Shown piece after piece: positions 1 to 9,228 of a DNA stretch of 64,000 bases (the stretch's first letter is position 1; every line of letters starts with the position of its first letter). The stretch lies in NCBI GenBank assembly GCA_965261585.1, contig CBDHDN010000062.1:1-64000 (forward strand), written 5' to 3'. The position numbers and the translations under genes were made by a program. Source of the DNA: CBDHDN01 sp965261585 (lineage in GTDB: Bacteria > Pseudomonadota > Alphaproteobacteria > UBA6615). The notes under the pieces were generated by a model. It made no database searches. It was not told where the DNA came from and worked only from the letters and a program-made list of their open reading frames with translations.

Positions 1-328
1 GTGCTTCGAGCCGGGCGAGGCGGGCGTTGAGCTCACCAAAGCCGGCCTGCAACCCGTCGATCCGGCCGGCGACCTGCTGGCCGCTGTCGGCGACTTGTCC
101 GGACAGCGCATTGATCGGTCCGATCAGCCGGCCAACCTCGGCGCCCAGAAACGTCACCGTGATGCCGATGAGCAAGCCGGCGCCGGCCAGGGTCCAACGA
201 TTCGTCCGCTCGTGGACCGCGACGGTCTGGACGTCCTGGCGCAGTGCGCGGAACTCTGTGGCCAAGCCCTGGATGGTCTTGGGGTCGATCGCGCTGCCGC
301 GGCCGTCGGCGGGCCCACTCAACTCCAT
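1..328 (-). CDS. Hypothetical small membrane protein, C-terminus beyond window
   Basis: The reverse strand stays open from an ATG at 328 to the left edge, giving 109 residues of an incomplete protein. A polar N-terminal stretch of about 47 residues is followed by one hydrophobic segment (roughly residues 48-67, around LAGAGLLIGITVTFLGAE). After that comes an amphipathic, coiled-coil-like stretch with repeated Leu, Gln and Ala and the motif ELNARLARLEA at the edge. This suggests a single-pass inner-membrane protein with a helical periplasmic or cytoplasmic tail. No family is recognised and the function is unknown. An upstream ATG at 348 is out of frame and soon stops, so 328 is the likely start. 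Confidence 0.6.
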   Translation of the reverse strand, partial: MELSGPADGRGSAIDPKTIQGLATEFRALRQDVQTVAVHERTNRWTLAGAGLLIGITVTFLGAEVGRLIGPINALSGQVADSGQQVAGRIDGLQAGFGELNARLARLEA

Positions 329-382
329 GGGCACCCTATCGCACCCATGGCTTAACGGTTGGTGAGCGCTGGTTGGTGTGAT

Positions 383-410
383 CCTGACGCTTGCGGACCC
401 AAGCGTCAGG
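383..410 (-). terminator. Hairpin at the end of the PLP-enzyme gene
   Basis: A perfect 11-bp stem (CCTGACGCTTG paired with CAAGCGTCAGG) with a 6-nt loop overlaps the stop codon of the lyase gene that ends at 406. No T-run follows on the reverse strand, so it may be a repeat or a Rho-type 3' end rather than a classic intrinsic terminator. Confidence 0.4.
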
Positions 411-1377
411 GGCCGTCGCGTTGCGGCACCTGGCCCTGCAGGATGGCGATCAGGTCCTGGCTGTCCAGGTTGCCGCCCGAGACGACGCAGACGACCTTGC
501 CGCCGCCGCCACGCCCGGCCAGCGCCGCCGCCACCGGGGCCGCCCCGGCGCCCTCGGCGATGACCCGGTTGCGCTCGAAGATGAGCCGGACGGCGTCGGC
601 GATCTCGGCCAGCGACGCCGTCACGGCGCCGTCGATCAGGCGGCTGACCAGCGGCCACATCTCCGGCAGGACCGAGCCGCTGCCGATGCCCGAGACGAAC
701 GTCGCCGGATAGGGCACGTCGCGCGGGCCGCCGGCCGCCAGCGCCGCCGTCAGGGGCACGGCAGCGGCGTTCTCGCAGGCCAGGATCCGTGTCCGCGGCC
801 GCGCCGCGCGCAGCGCCGAGGCGATCCCGCTGGTCAGGCCGCCGCCGCCATAGGGGATCAGGACGGTATCGACGTCCGGCAGGTCCTCCAGGATCTCCAG
901 GCCGATCGTCCCGTCGCCGGCGATGACCGCCGGATCGGCGACGGGATGCACGAACAGCCCCGCCTCGCCGGCATGAGCGTGGGTCAGGATGACCTGCCAC
1001 CAGTCGGGGAAGGCAAGCTTGCGCACGGTGGCGCCGAGCCGGGCAAGCGCGGCCAGCTTCGTTGCCGAAGCCCCTTCCGTCACCAGAACCGTCGCCGGCA
1101 CGCCGAGCCGGCGCGCCGTCCAGGCCACGCCCTGGGCCATGTTGCCGCTGCTTGCGGTGTAGACGCCGTTGACCAGGGCGGCGGCGCTGGCTTGCCGGAG
1201 CGCGTTGCCGGCGCAGCGGATCTTGAACGAACCGATCGGCTGCAGGTTCTCCAGCTTCAGGTAGATCTCGGCCGGCGCGTCGTCGACGTTTAGCCGCACC
1301 AGCGGCGTGCGCACGGCGAGCCCGCGGATGCGCGCCTGCGCCGCCTCGATGGCCGCCCGGCTGGCCGGTTCCAGCAT
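406..1377 (-). CDS. Threonine dehydratase-like PLP enzyme (fold type II lyase)
   Basis: This 323-residue protein belongs to the threonine/serine dehydratase family of pyridoxal-phosphate enzymes. The Schiff-base lysine is expected at about residue 52 in GSFKIR. The substrate loop SSGN lies at about 76-79, the phosphate-binding GGGGL at about 177-181, and the C-terminal SGGN near 300. There is no ACT regulatory domain, so it is the short catabolic form; related proteins include serine racemases and EutB of ectoine use. It likely removes ammonia from a hydroxy amino acid. It lies 75 nt downstream of the BMP-transporter remnant on the same strand and may once have been co-transcribed with it. 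The exact substrate is not determined. Confidence 0.8.
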   Translation of the reverse strand: MLEPASRAAIEAAQARIRGLAVRTPLVRLNVDDAPAEIYLKLENLQPIGSFKIRCAGNALRQASAAALVNGVYTASSGNMAQGVAWTARRLGVPATVLVTEGASATKLAALARLGATVRKLAFPDWWQVILTHAHAGEAGLFVHPVADPAVIAGDGTIGLEILEDLPDVDTVLIPYGGGGLTSGIASALRAARPRTRILACENAAAVPLTAALAAGGPRDVPYPATFVSGIGSGSVLPEMWPLVSRLIDGAVTASLAEIADAVRLIFERNRVIAEGAGAAPVAAALAGRGGGGKVVCVVSGGNLDSQDLIAILQGQVPQRDGP

Positions 1378-1396
1378 GGTTGCACCCCACAGCGAA

Positions 1397-1427
1397 ATGG
1401 GCGCGGCCCCCCGGGACCCGCGCCCAT
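1397..1427 (-). terminator. Candidate terminator between BMP remnant and PLP lyase
   Basis: Ten perfect base pairs (ATGGGCGCGG with CCGCGCCCAT) surround an 11-nt loop in the short gap after the BMP gene. On the reverse strand only three T residues follow, so termination would be weak. Confidence 0.4.
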
Positions 1428-1452
1428 TCCCGCAGCCTGTTGGCGCAGGCGC

Positions 1453-2043
1453 CTAGCGCGGCAGGCTGCCCTGCACGCCCTCGACGTAGAAGTCCATGGT
1501 CAGCAGCTGCTGGTCGGTCATCTGCTCGCCGGCGGCGACGAGCATGTTGCCTTCCTGGTCGCGGATCGGGCCTGCGAACGGGTGCAGCGTGCCCGCGGCG
1601 ATCTGCTTTTCCAGGTCAAGCGCCATGGCCCTCACGTCGTCGGGCAGGAACGTCGCGTACTCGGCCATCGTCACCATGCCGGCATCGCGGCCCAGCCAGG
1701 TGTCTTCCGACTGCCAGGTGCCGTCGAGCACGGCCTGGACGCGCTGCACATAGTAGGGATCCCAGTTGTCGATGATCGCCGTGGCATGGGCGCCAGGCCC
1801 GAACTCGGCATTGTCCGAGGCCTGGCCGAAGGCGATCACGCCGCGCTCTTCCGCGACCTGGATCGGTGCCGGCGAATCCGTGTGCTGCAGAATGATGTCG
1901 GCGCCCTGGTCGATCAGCGCCTTGGCGGCATCGGCCTCCTGGCCCGGATTGAACCAGGTGTTGAGCCAGACCACCCTGACCTCGGCGTCGGGATTGACCT
2001 TGCGCAGGCCGATCGTGAAGGCGTTGATGCCGCGCACGACCCC
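1453..2043 (-). pseudogene. BMP-family (Med/PnrA-like) ABC substrate-binding protein, C-terminal remnant
   Basis: About 197 C-terminal residues of a basic-membrane-protein (BMP) family periplasmic binding protein, the class that binds nucleosides or related ligands. Recognisable segments are VVRGINAFTIG, WLNTWFNPGQEADAAKALI, GADIILQHTDSP, IDNWDPYYVQRVQAVLDGTW and a terminal MDFYVEGVQG. A full protein is near 350 residues, so the signal peptide and the first lobe are missing. At about 2043 the frame runs into the 5' part of an ABC ATPase read in a different frame, which marks a deletion junction. Without a signal peptide it cannot work as a binding protein. Confidence 0.8.
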
Positions 2044-2207
2044 AGGGTCGACTTGCCGGCGCCGTTGTCGCCGACCAGCGCCAGGATTTCGCCACGGTCG
2101 ACGTCGAAGGTAACGGCGTCGACCGCCTTGAGGCCGCCATAGCTCTTGTGGAGTTCGACCACGCGAATGACTTTCGTCGTCGCGACGTGTGCGCTGCCCT
2201 CGTTCAT
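2044..2207 (-). pseudogene. Sugar/nucleoside-type ABC transporter ATPase, N-terminal remnant
   Basis: From an ATG at 2207 the reverse strand encodes about 55 residues typical of the start of an ABC ATPase: VIRVVELHKSYGGLKAVDAV, then GEILALVGDNGAGKST, the Walker A motif. Homology stops just after the Walker A Ser-Thr and the sequence becomes BMP binding-protein sequence in another frame. The rest of the ATPase, and probably the permeases, are gone. ATPase and BMP proteins normally share one transporter operon, so a single internal deletion explains the arrangement. Confidence 0.8.
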
Positions 2208-2333
2208 CACCGCCCCATTGGCCCGACGATGCTTGCCGCCGGTCTTGTCTTCGTGCTTGGGTTTCCACCAGAATTGTTCGAACCCTAGCAAAAGAGCCGC
2301 GGCCACGGAAGGCCGCTGGAGAGGCAAGCCGAG

Positions 2334-3843
2334 GTGGCTGAAAACTTCGACGTCATTGTCGTTGGCGCCGGATCTTCCGGCGGCGTCGCCGCGGCGCGGC
2401 TCAGCGAGGACTCCGGGCGGCGCGTGCTGCTGCTGGAGGCCGGTCCTGACTTCCCCGACGAAGCGGCGCAGTTGCCGCTGTTCGCGGTCAGCGGCGAGAG
2501 CAGCTGGCTGGTTCCCGGCCTGCCCGAATACGAATGGGGGTTCGAGGATCGCGACCTGGCCGGGCGGCGCGGCGGTCGCGCGCTGCGTCTACCGCGGGGC
2601 AAGCTGGTCGGCGGCACCTCGATGATCAACTCGACGATCGCCGCCCGGCCGGCGCCGTTCGATCTCGACAACTGGGCGGCCATGGGCAACGCCGGCTGGG
2701 ACTGGGCGAGCCTGCTGCCGCATTTCATTGCCAGCGAGACGGATCGTGACTTCGGCCACGAAACGATTCACGGTGATGCCGGGCCGATCACCATCCAACG
2801 CTACCGCGAAGCATCCTGGGCGCCGGTCAACCGCGTCTTTGCCGAGGGCTGCGCCGCGCTCGGTATCCGCCACGCGCCCGATCTCAACGGGCTCGACGCG
2901 CATGCCGACGTCTTTGGGCCGATGCCGCACAATCGTTTCAAGGAGGTCAGGCTCGGCACGCTCCCGACCTACCTGAGGTCCGCCCGCGGCCGGCCCAATC
3001 TCACGATCCGGGGCGATGCGCTGGTCGACCGCGCGCTCATCGAACATGGCCGCACCACCGGTGTCGTGTGGCGCGACGCCGCCGGGGCCGCGCAAACCGC
3101 CCAAGCACCCATGGTCGTCATTTCGGCCGGGGTCTACAACAGCCCGGCGATCCTGCAGCGTTCGGGCATCGGTCCGGCGCCGCTGTTGCGCCGGCTCGGG
3201 ATCGAAGTGGTCGCCGACTTGCCCGTCGGCAGCGGGCTCACCGATCACCCTGGCATCGGCTTCCTGTTCCGGGCGGAGGGGGTCGCCGCAACCACGGGCA
3301 GGTTTTTCGCCGCCAACTGGCGTGGTCCGGCGACGCGCGGCCCCCAGCCGGAGTGGCAGACCCATCCTTTTCCGGCCGACGAGGAGGAGGGCATCTGCGG
3401 CCTTTGGGCCTATCTCTGCCGGCAGGAATCGCGCGGCAGCGTAGCGATCGAGAGCCGCGATGCGACCGTCGCGCCACGCATCGATCACGACTATCTCGCG
3501 GCCGAAGCCGACTTCGCGATGTTCGGGACATGCCTGGGAGGCGGCGCGGGAACTGCTCGTCACAGAACCGTTCCGGCGCTGCGGGGCAACCTGGCTCGAC
3601 CCGGACCTGGACATCCGGGAACATCTGCTCGCCAACATGGGCCCGGCCCACCATCAGAGCGGGACCTGCGCCATGGGCTCGGACCCGACGGTGAGCGTCG
3701 TCGGTCCCGATTTACGGGCGCACGGCGTCGATGGACTGATGGTCGCCGATTCGAGCATCTTCCCCGCCGCCGTCATGCACAACACGAACCTCACCTGTTA
3801 TGTCGTCGGCGAGGTCGCGGCGGCCCTACTGCGCGCCGCCTGA
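2334..3843 (+). pseudogene. GMC-family FAD oxidoreductase (choline dehydrogenase-like), frameshifted
   Basis: The start matches glucose-methanol-choline oxidoreductases: the dinucleotide motif VVGAGSSGGVAAARL, LLLEAG, and the signature GGTSMINSTIAAR. The second PROSITE-like signature appears as SAGVYNSPAILQRSGIG. Near 3525-3527 (GGG) the frame changes by +1. The C-terminal half continues in another frame with NMGPAHHQSGTCAMG, which holds the catalytic His, and VMHNTNLTCYVVGE, which holds the second catalytic residue (Asn). Removing one G would restore a protein of about 503 residues. Such enzymes oxidise alcohols using FAD. Loss of the C-terminus would abolish activity. It may be a true pseudogene or a base-call error. 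Confidence 0.85.
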
Positions 3844-3981
3844 CCGACCCCGCGGGCAGGGCGCCCCCGCCGGAGGCGAGGGCACGGTCCGGACGTCGTG
3901 AAACTTTTTGGCAAGTCCCTCGGCATATTGAACAGCTTCCTGCGCAGCATCGAACCGCGCGCGAGCAACGGGTCGAGCCCG

Positions 3982-5805
3982 ATGAACAGAGCGGCGAGAC
4001 GTCACCAAGAGAAACTGGCAAGGCAGGCCGCCAAAACCAGCCGCGGTCGTCCACCGCCATCCCTCGGGCAAGGTCTGGCCGGCGGCCCGGCGACGAACCT
4101 CTCGGAGCTCGTCCAGAAAGGCATTCGATTGCACCAGGCAGGACAGTTGCAAGAGGCCGGGACTGTCTACCGTCAGGTTCTGGATATCGATCCGGATCAC
4201 GCCGATGCCAACCATCTTCTGGGCGTGTTGTTCTCTCAGGTTGGCAGCCACGCACAGGCCGTGGAGCTGATTTCCAGGGCCATTGCCATGGCTCCCGATC
4301 AGGCCACCTATCACAGCAACCTGGGGACCGCGCTCCAGGAACTCGGGCGGCTGGAGGAGGCCGCCGCCAGTCAACGCAGGGCGCTCGCCATCAATCCAGA
4401 CTCCCACGCGGCGCACAACAATCTGGGGCGGGCGCTCAAGGGAATGGGAAAGCACGAGGCGGCCGTCGCCAGCTACCGCCGGGCACTCGATGGCAAGCCC
4501 GACTCCGCCGAGACACACAACAACCTGGGAAACGTGCTCGATGAGTTGGGGCGGCTCAACGAGGCCGTCGCGAGCTATCGCAAGGCGCGCGAGATCAGGC
4601 CCGACTACGTCGAAGCGCACTACAACCTCGCTGAGGTGTTGGAGAAGGCGAAGCGCACCGAGGCCTTGCGTGAGGCCGTGGCCGTGGCCAAGCAAGACTG
4701 CCCGGGCCATCCGCGCCTGACCCTCGGCGAAGCGTGGCTGCTCAGACGGGACGGCGACTGCGCCGCGGCGCGGGCGGTCCTGGAGGCGGCGGGCGAGGCG
4801 GTCGCCGACGCCGGTTTCCTGAGCAAGCGCGCACATCTGCTCGGCGAACTCAACGACCGGCTGGGCGATACCGAAGCGGCATACCGCTGCTTTGCGGAGG
4901 GGAACCGCCGCCTCACGGACACCGCGCCGGCGAGACTGGCTGCCGCGCGAGGTTGCTCGGCGCGAGTCGATACTCTTACGGAGCGCTTTTCATCCGATTG
5001 GGTTGCCGGCTGGCGAAATCCCGAAGGCACCGATGGTCCGTGCCCAATGGTTTTCCTCGTGGGGTTTCCACGCTCCGGCACGACCTTGTTGGAGAGCATT
5101 CTGCGCAGCCATGACGCCGTTGACGTCGTCGAGGAAATCCCCGCTGTCTTGGCCGTGCGGGAAGCGCTCGAGCGGCTTCCCGGAGGCTATCCGGACGGCT
5201 TGGCGGCGTTGGGTCCGGCGGAGCTGGAAGCGTTACGCAAGACCTATTTTGCGGAGTTGGACAAACACCTCGAGCCTGCAGGCCGAGCCGCGGTCGTTGT
5301 CGACAAACTGCCGATGAACATGGTCGAGGCCGGCCTGGTACACCGAATCTTCCCGCAGACCCGCTTTCTGTTCGTGCAACGGCACTCCTGCGACTGCGTG
5401 TTGAGCTGCTTCATGCAGAATTTCACGATGAACGAGGCCATGGTGAATTTCCTGGATTTGGCCGGCGCGGCCCGTCTCTACGACAAGGTCATGACGCTTT
5501 GGCGAACGTACCAGGAGGTTCTGCCGTTGGCTGTCCATACCGTGCGCTATGAGAGCCTGATCGAGGCCGATCGGGAGACACTGGCCCCGATGTTTGATTT
5601 CCTCGGGCTGGCATGGGACGACGGCGTCTGGAACTACGCGGAGACCGCATCGCACCGCGGCAAGATCGCGACGCCCAGCCACTACCAAGTGACGCAGCCG
5701 CTCTACACGACCGCGCGCGGCCGCTGGGAACGATACAGCGCGCAGATGCAACCGGTTCTGCCGATCTTGCTGCCGTGGGCAGGACGCCTCGGATATGGTG
5801 GGTGA
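3982..5805 (+). CDS. TPR-repeat sulfotransferase
   Basis: A protein of about 607 residues with tandem tetratricopeptide repeats (about residues 35-240; repeated NLG..L..LG...EA..SY..AL patterns) followed by a sulfotransferase domain. The 5'-phosphosulfate loop is FLVGFPRSGTTLLESIL at about residue 355. RHSCDCVLSCFMQNF matches the 3'-phosphate-binding region. Enzymes of this type use PAPS to sulfate proteins or glycans, with the TPRs as a docking arm. The ATG at 3982 (MNRAARRHQEK) is the typical basic start of this family; a GTG at 3898 would add 28 residues. CysNC, which makes PAPS, lies about 20 kb away in this window. Confidence 0.8.
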   Translation: MNRAARRHQEKLARQAAKTSRGRPPPSLGQGLAGGPATNLSELVQKGIRLHQAGQLQEAGTVYRQVLDIDPDHADANHLLGVLFSQVGSHAQAVELISRAIAMAPDQATYHSNLGTALQELGRLEEAAASQRRALAINPDSHAAHNNLGRALKGMGKHEAAVASYRRALDGKPDSAETHNNLGNVLDELGRLNEAVASYRKAREIRPDYVEAHYNLAEVLEKAKRTEALREAVAVAKQDCPGHPRLTLGEAWLLRRDGDCAAARAVLEAAGEAVADAGFLSKRAHLLGELNDRLGDTEAAYRCFAEGNRRLTDTAPARLAAARGCSARVDTLTERFSSDWVAGWRNPEGTDGPCPMVFLVGFPRSGTTLLESILRSHDAVDVVEEIPAVLAVREALERLPGGYPDGLAALGPAELEALRKTYFAELDKHLEPAGRAAVVVDKLPMNMVEAGLVHRIFPQTRFLFVQRHSCDCVLSCFMQNFTMNEAMVNFLDLAGAARLYDKVMTLWRTYQEVLPLAVHTVRYESLIEADRETLAPMFDFLGLAWDDGVWNYAETASHRGKIATPSHYQVTQPLYTTARGRWERYSAQMQPVLPILLPWAGRLGYGG

Positions 5806-5887
5806 TTTCGCGGCTTCGATCCCACGCGCCGGACGCCCCCGTGCGCCAGCAACGACCAACCGGCGCCAGTCCTAGTGTCAAGCGAAG

Positions 5888-6787
5888 CTAAAGCACGAGC
5901 GCCTGCAGGCGCTTGCCCAGCACGTTCGCCATGACGGCGGCGACGACGTTGAGCCGGCGCTGCGCCGGCACGATCACGCCGAGCCGCAGCTCGGCGAGGC
6001 GCGGCTCGGCCAGCGGGACGTGGACGAGCTCGCCGTTCGCGACCTCTTCGCGGAAGCCGAGCATCGAGAAGAACGCGACCCCCATGTTGGCCCGCACGAC
6101 GTGCTTCATGAGGTCGATCGAATTCGACACGAGCTTGGGCGAAATCTCGGTCCCGGCCGCTGCGAACTCGGCCTCGAGCAGCGGCGTCAGCGGCGCCGTG
6201 TCGGGCTGCAGAAAGACCGGATAGCGGGCACAGTCCTGCAGCCGCAGCCGCTTGCGGCTGGCCAGCGGATGGCTCGGCGTCATCACCGCGCCCATCGGTG
6301 TCTCGATCTCGGCCAGCGTCGTCACCGATGGCTGCAAGCTGCGCGTAAACGTCAGCCCGATGTCGGCCCGGCCCTCGGCGACCTCGGTTGTCACGTCGAC
6401 CGGCCCGGTCGCGATCACCGTGTAGGTGACCCCTGGGTAGCTGCCGTGGAACGCCGCCACGGCCGACGGCAGGAAATCGACCATCAGCGAATCGACGGCG
6501 GCGATGCGGACGTGGCCGGTCTTGAGCCCGCGCAGATCGTCCAGCTCCGAGCGCACGCGTTCGTATTCGAACAGGGTCTCGCGAATGTGGCGCATCAGGA
6601 TCTCGCCGGCCGGCGTCAGCCGCACGCCGCCCGGCAGCCGCTCGAACAGCGGCATGCCCAGCGCGTCCTCGAGCTTGAGGATCTGGCGGTTGACGGCCGA
6701 CGACGCGACGTTGAGGGCATCCGAGGCCTTGCGGATCGAACCGCACCGCGCGACTTCGCTGAAATACCGCAGGACGATGGCGTGCAT
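5888..6787 (-). CDS. LysR-family transcriptional regulator
   Basis: A 299-residue LysR regulator. The N-terminal winged helix-turn-helix is clear (about residues 3-62: YFSEVARCGSIRKASDALNV, then SSAVNRQILKLEDALGMPLF). The co-inducer domain follows from about residue 92, starting GHVRIAAVDSL. It is transcribed divergently from the FAD oxidase that starts at 6899, with a gap of about 110 bp, which is the classic LysR-target layout. It therefore probably controls that oxidase and itself in response to the oxidase's amine or amino acid substrate. Confidence 0.88.
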   Translation of the reverse strand: MHAIVLRYFSEVARCGSIRKASDALNVASSAVNRQILKLEDALGMPLFERLPGGVRLTPAGEILMRHIRETLFEYERVRSELDDLRGLKTGHVRIAAVDSLMVDFLPSAVAAFHGSYPGVTYTVIATGPVDVTTEVAEGRADIGLTFTRSLQPSVTTLAEIETPMGAVMTPSHPLASRKRLRLQDCARYPVFLQPDTAPLTPLLEAEFAAAGTEISPKLVSNSIDLMKHVVRANMGVAFFSMLGFREEVANGELVHVPLAEPRLAELRLGVIVPAQRRLNVVAAVMANVLGKRLQALVL

Positions 6788-6898
6788 GGGCGATCATAAC
6801 GCCGGCGGCGGCAGGCCGGCCACTCTCCCTCGCGCGTGAGGCTGGCGAGGCGCGGCATCGCATGGGATTATGACCGGGGCGTCGAGAGGGAGGCACGA
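6788..6898. promoter_or_regulatory. Divergent LysR / FAD-oxidase control region
   Basis: The 111-bp gap between the two divergent starts must hold both promoters and the LysR binding site. A strong Shine-Dalgarno-like GAGAGGGAGG lies just before the ATG at 6899. I could not pick out a convincing -35/-10 pair or a unique LysR box by eye. Confidence 0.45.
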
Positions 6899-8233
6899 AT
6901 GACCGCACTACCCGACAGCGCAACCTATGTCGTCATCGGTGCCGGCGTGCACGGGCTCTCCACGGCCTGGCACTTGGCCATGGCGCTGGAGGCCTCAGGC
7001 AAGGGCAGCGGCGCCGACATCGTGCTCGTGGACAAGACCGGCCCCGGCGCCGGCGCCACGGGGGTCGCCTGCGGCGGCGTCCGCAACTTCTACATGACGA
7101 GCGTCATGCACGCGATCCTGCGCCATTCGGTCGACGTCTGGATGTACGACCCCGTCAATTTCGGCTTCCAACAGGTCGGCTACGTGACCTGCGGCGCCGC
7201 CAATCAGGCGGCCGACTATGCGCGCATTCATGCCAGCCAGAACGCCGTCGACTATCACTCGGATTTGTATCAGGGCAGCGAGGCGCGCGCGTTCGTCAAG
7301 CGCTACTGGCCGGACTTCAAGACCGACGGCATCGACGTCGTGCTGCACGAGAAGCTCAGCGGCTACGCCGGTACGGCGCAGGCCATCGCCGGGCTGGCCC
7401 AGAAATGCGCCGACCACGGCGTCCGCTGCGTCTGGGGCACCGCCGTCACCGGCTATGACGTGACGAACCGACGCGTCGCCAAGGTCGTGACGGACCAGGG
7501 CGCGATCGCCTGCGACGTCGCCGTGCTCGCCGCCGGCCCGTGGACGCCGCAGCACTGGGCCTGGCTCGACCAGCCCGCCGAGCTGGCGCTCAACTATCCC
7601 GATGGCACCACGGAGGCCGATCGGGACATGTGGACCTACTGGCGCCTGCGCGAGGGCGAGGTCTATTGCGACGACTATCGCGATGCCCGCGGCCTCAACC
7701 CGCCGCTGTTGCGGGTCGAGCAGATCGGCACCGCCGTCCACGACCCGGCGACCGGCGAGAAGCTGGGCGACAACGTCTACATCTACTGGCGCAACGGCTC
7801 CGAGCGCATGGACCGGCCCGGCGTGCAGGGTGGCACGGCGCCGGTTCGATTGGGTCCCAAGGCCGCCGTCGATCCCTATGGCCACGCCAACGACGCGTAC
7901 CAGGCGGAGCCGTGGTTCGCCGATTATTTCTGCGCCGCGCTGGGCCAGCTGATGGGCCGGTTCGAGGGCTGCCGCACAAACTTCCGGACCCGCCGCAACG
8001 GAGGCATTGGCGCCCACACGCCCGACAACATGCCGGTCGTCGACTGGATCCTGCCGAACCTCTACATGATCCACGATTCCAACCACGGCTTCAAAATGAC
8101 CGGGCTGGGCAAGCTGGTGGCGCCGGTGTTGACCGGCGGCACGACGCCCGAAGAGCTCAAGCCCTTCGCGTTCAATCGTTATGCCGAGGGCCGCACCTTC
8201 GGCGCCCGCAACTCGACGTCGCCGTGGGTGTAG
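6899..8233 (+). CDS. FAD-dependent oxidoreductase, DAO/sarcosine-oxidase-like
   Basis: A 444-residue flavoprotein of the D-amino-acid oxidase/sarcosine oxidase beta superfamily. It has the FAD-binding start TYVVIGAGVHGLSTAWHLA, then VLVDKTGPGAGATGVACGGV, and a C-terminal part with FRTRRNGGIGAHTPDNMPVV and NHGFKMTGLGKLVA. The family oxidises secondary or tertiary amines or amino acids. The GAGAGGGAGG ribosome site decides the ATG at 6899; the frame is open further upstream but lacks such a site. It is a single gene with no sarcosine-oxidase alpha, gamma or delta partners. The divergent LysR gene is the likely regulator. Confidence 0.8.
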   Translation: MTALPDSATYVVIGAGVHGLSTAWHLAMALEASGKGSGADIVLVDKTGPGAGATGVACGGVRNFYMTSVMHAILRHSVDVWMYDPVNFGFQQVGYVTCGAANQAADYARIHASQNAVDYHSDLYQGSEARAFVKRYWPDFKTDGIDVVLHEKLSGYAGTAQAIAGLAQKCADHGVRCVWGTAVTGYDVTNRRVAKVVTDQGAIACDVAVLAAGPWTPQHWAWLDQPAELALNYPDGTTEADRDMWTYWRLREGEVYCDDYRDARGLNPPLLRVEQIGTAVHDPATGEKLGDNVYIYWRNGSERMDRPGVQGGTAPVRLGPKAAVDPYGHANDAYQAEPWFADYFCAALGQLMGRFEGCRTNFRTRRNGGIGAHTPDNMPVVDWILPNLYMIHDSNHGFKMTGLGKLVAPVLTGGTTPEELKPFAFNRYAEGRTFGARNSTSPWV

Positions 8234-8251
8234 CAGACCGTCGCCGGACAC

Positions 8252-8740
8252 CTAACGAGCGAGCAGGCGCGTATCGAAGGCGAATGGCCGATGAGTCGGC
8301 TCGGGCAGGTCGGTGCTTAGCGGATGGCTTGGGTTGAGGAGCAGATTGAAAGACTCCGGCACGATCACTGAACGCACGCGCAAGACGGCGGTACGCTGCT
8401 CTTCGACCCATTGGTCACCGAAGCCACGGCTGTCTGTCTCTGGCATCGGATCGGCGAGATGGTCCTGTAGCCAACTCCTCCGCGTCCTGGCCGTTAGCGG
8501 AGCCAGATCGAGCCGCATCAGGACGTAGTCGTCGGGGATCAGCTCTGGCGTCAGATCGAGATGGACGAGCCCTTCCAAGATCGCAAGCGCCGCATCCTGG
8601 GAAAGGTAGACGACCGGCAAACCCGGCGAGTTCCAGCGACCTCCACTCAGGCGTGCACCCTCACCAGCAATATCAGCGTGCTTTTCGCGTGTAAGGCGCC
8701 AGGCGACGGTTGGTCGATGAGGCCATCCGGCTTCTGTCAC
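8252..8740 (-). CDS. RES-domain toxin of an Xre-RES toxin-antitoxin pair
   Basis: A 162-residue RES-domain protein. The conserved residues are visible: WRLTREKHADIAGEGARLSG, GGRWNSPGLPVVYLSQDAA with the Arg and Tyr of the family, ILEGLVHLDL, then the SF..LLNPSHP tail. RES toxins (ParT, MbcT) degrade or ADP-ribosylate using NAD and so starve the cell of NAD. The gene starts with a 4-base ATGA overlap with the upstream antitoxin gene. It looks full length and intact. Confidence 0.88.
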   Translation of the reverse strand: MTEAGWPHRPTVAWRLTREKHADIAGEGARLSGGRWNSPGLPVVYLSQDAALAILEGLVHLDLTPELIPDDYVLMRLDLAPLTARTRRSWLQDHLADPMPETDSRGFGDQWVEEQRTAVLRVRSVIVPESFNLLLNPSHPLSTDLPEPTHRPFAFDTRLLAR

Positions 8741-9162
8741 GCCGCCAGGCCGTGGTCGATCCGGGTCAGCAGCGATTCCACCAGCCGCGCCCCTTCCTCC
8801 GTATCGAGTAGGCCAATGGGCGCCCGTCCGCTCAAGGCTCGAGTTGGCCGGGTCAACCAGGCCTTTGCCTTGTCGAGATTGCCGAAGGTTTCACACGCGC
8901 CCTGCAGAATGCGAAAGAACCGGGCGACGCGATCGGACTGTGTCCGGCTCAGTTTGCCGCGCGGCTTGCTGTGGGACAGCGTACGCGCCGCAACAACCCC
9001 GTAGGCCGTCAGGTCGCCGAGCGAAAGATCCAGCTGTTTTGCCACCCGCTCGACGAACGATACGGGGAACCCCTGGCGAACCATCTCGACCAGCGCAATC
9101 CGATCGGACGCATCGGGCGACCGCTGGGCGGCCAGGAAGCCTTTCACGTCAAATGGTTTCAT
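8737..9162 (-). CDS. Xre/MbcA/ParS-type antitoxin for the RES toxin
   Basis: A 141-residue antitoxin of the Xre-MbcA-ParS family. It has an N-terminal helical Xre-like region (about residues 20-75) and a C-terminal toxin-binding domain with AKAWLTRPTRALSGRAPIGL, followed by LLDTEEGARLVESLLTRIDH. The WL..P..AL.G..P..LL pattern is the family hallmark. It binds and blocks the RES toxin and represses the shared promoter. A promoter with a perfect palindrome in its spacer lies 30-60 bp upstream. An IS630 copy begins only 6 bp beyond the -35 box. Confidence 0.88.
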   Translation of the reverse strand: MKPFDVKGFLAAQRSPDASDRIALVEMVRQGFPVSFVERVAKQLDLSLGDLTAYGVVAARTLSHSKPRGKLSRTQSDRVARFFRILQGACETFGNLDKAKAWLTRPTRALSGRAPIGLLDTEEGARLVESLLTRIDHGLAA

Positions 9163-9193
9163 CGTCTACAGTCACAGCGTTGGCAATATGCCC

Positions 9194-9223
9194 AGATTAT
9201 CGCGGCACATTGCCGCGCGTCAA
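9194..9223 (-). promoter_or_regulatory. Promoter and operator of the RES-Xre locus
   Basis: Reading on the reverse strand, TTGACG (9223-9218) and TAATCT (9199-9194) are separated by 18 bp. The spacer holds a perfect inverted repeat: CGCGGCA (9201-9207), a 3-nt centre, then TGCCGCG (9211-9217). This is the expected layout for an antitoxin operator that blocks RNA polymerase. Assignment is by pattern only. Confidence 0.65.
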
Positions 9224-9228
9224 ACGGC

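Noticed and set aside
3898..3981. Longer N-terminus for the TPR-sulfotransferase from GTG 3898
   Set aside because: The extra 28 residues lack family support, and MNRAARRHQEK at 3982 is the typical start.
5806..5887. Terminator between the sulfotransferase and LysR genes
   Set aside because: Only short, weak inverted repeats and no T-run on either strand.
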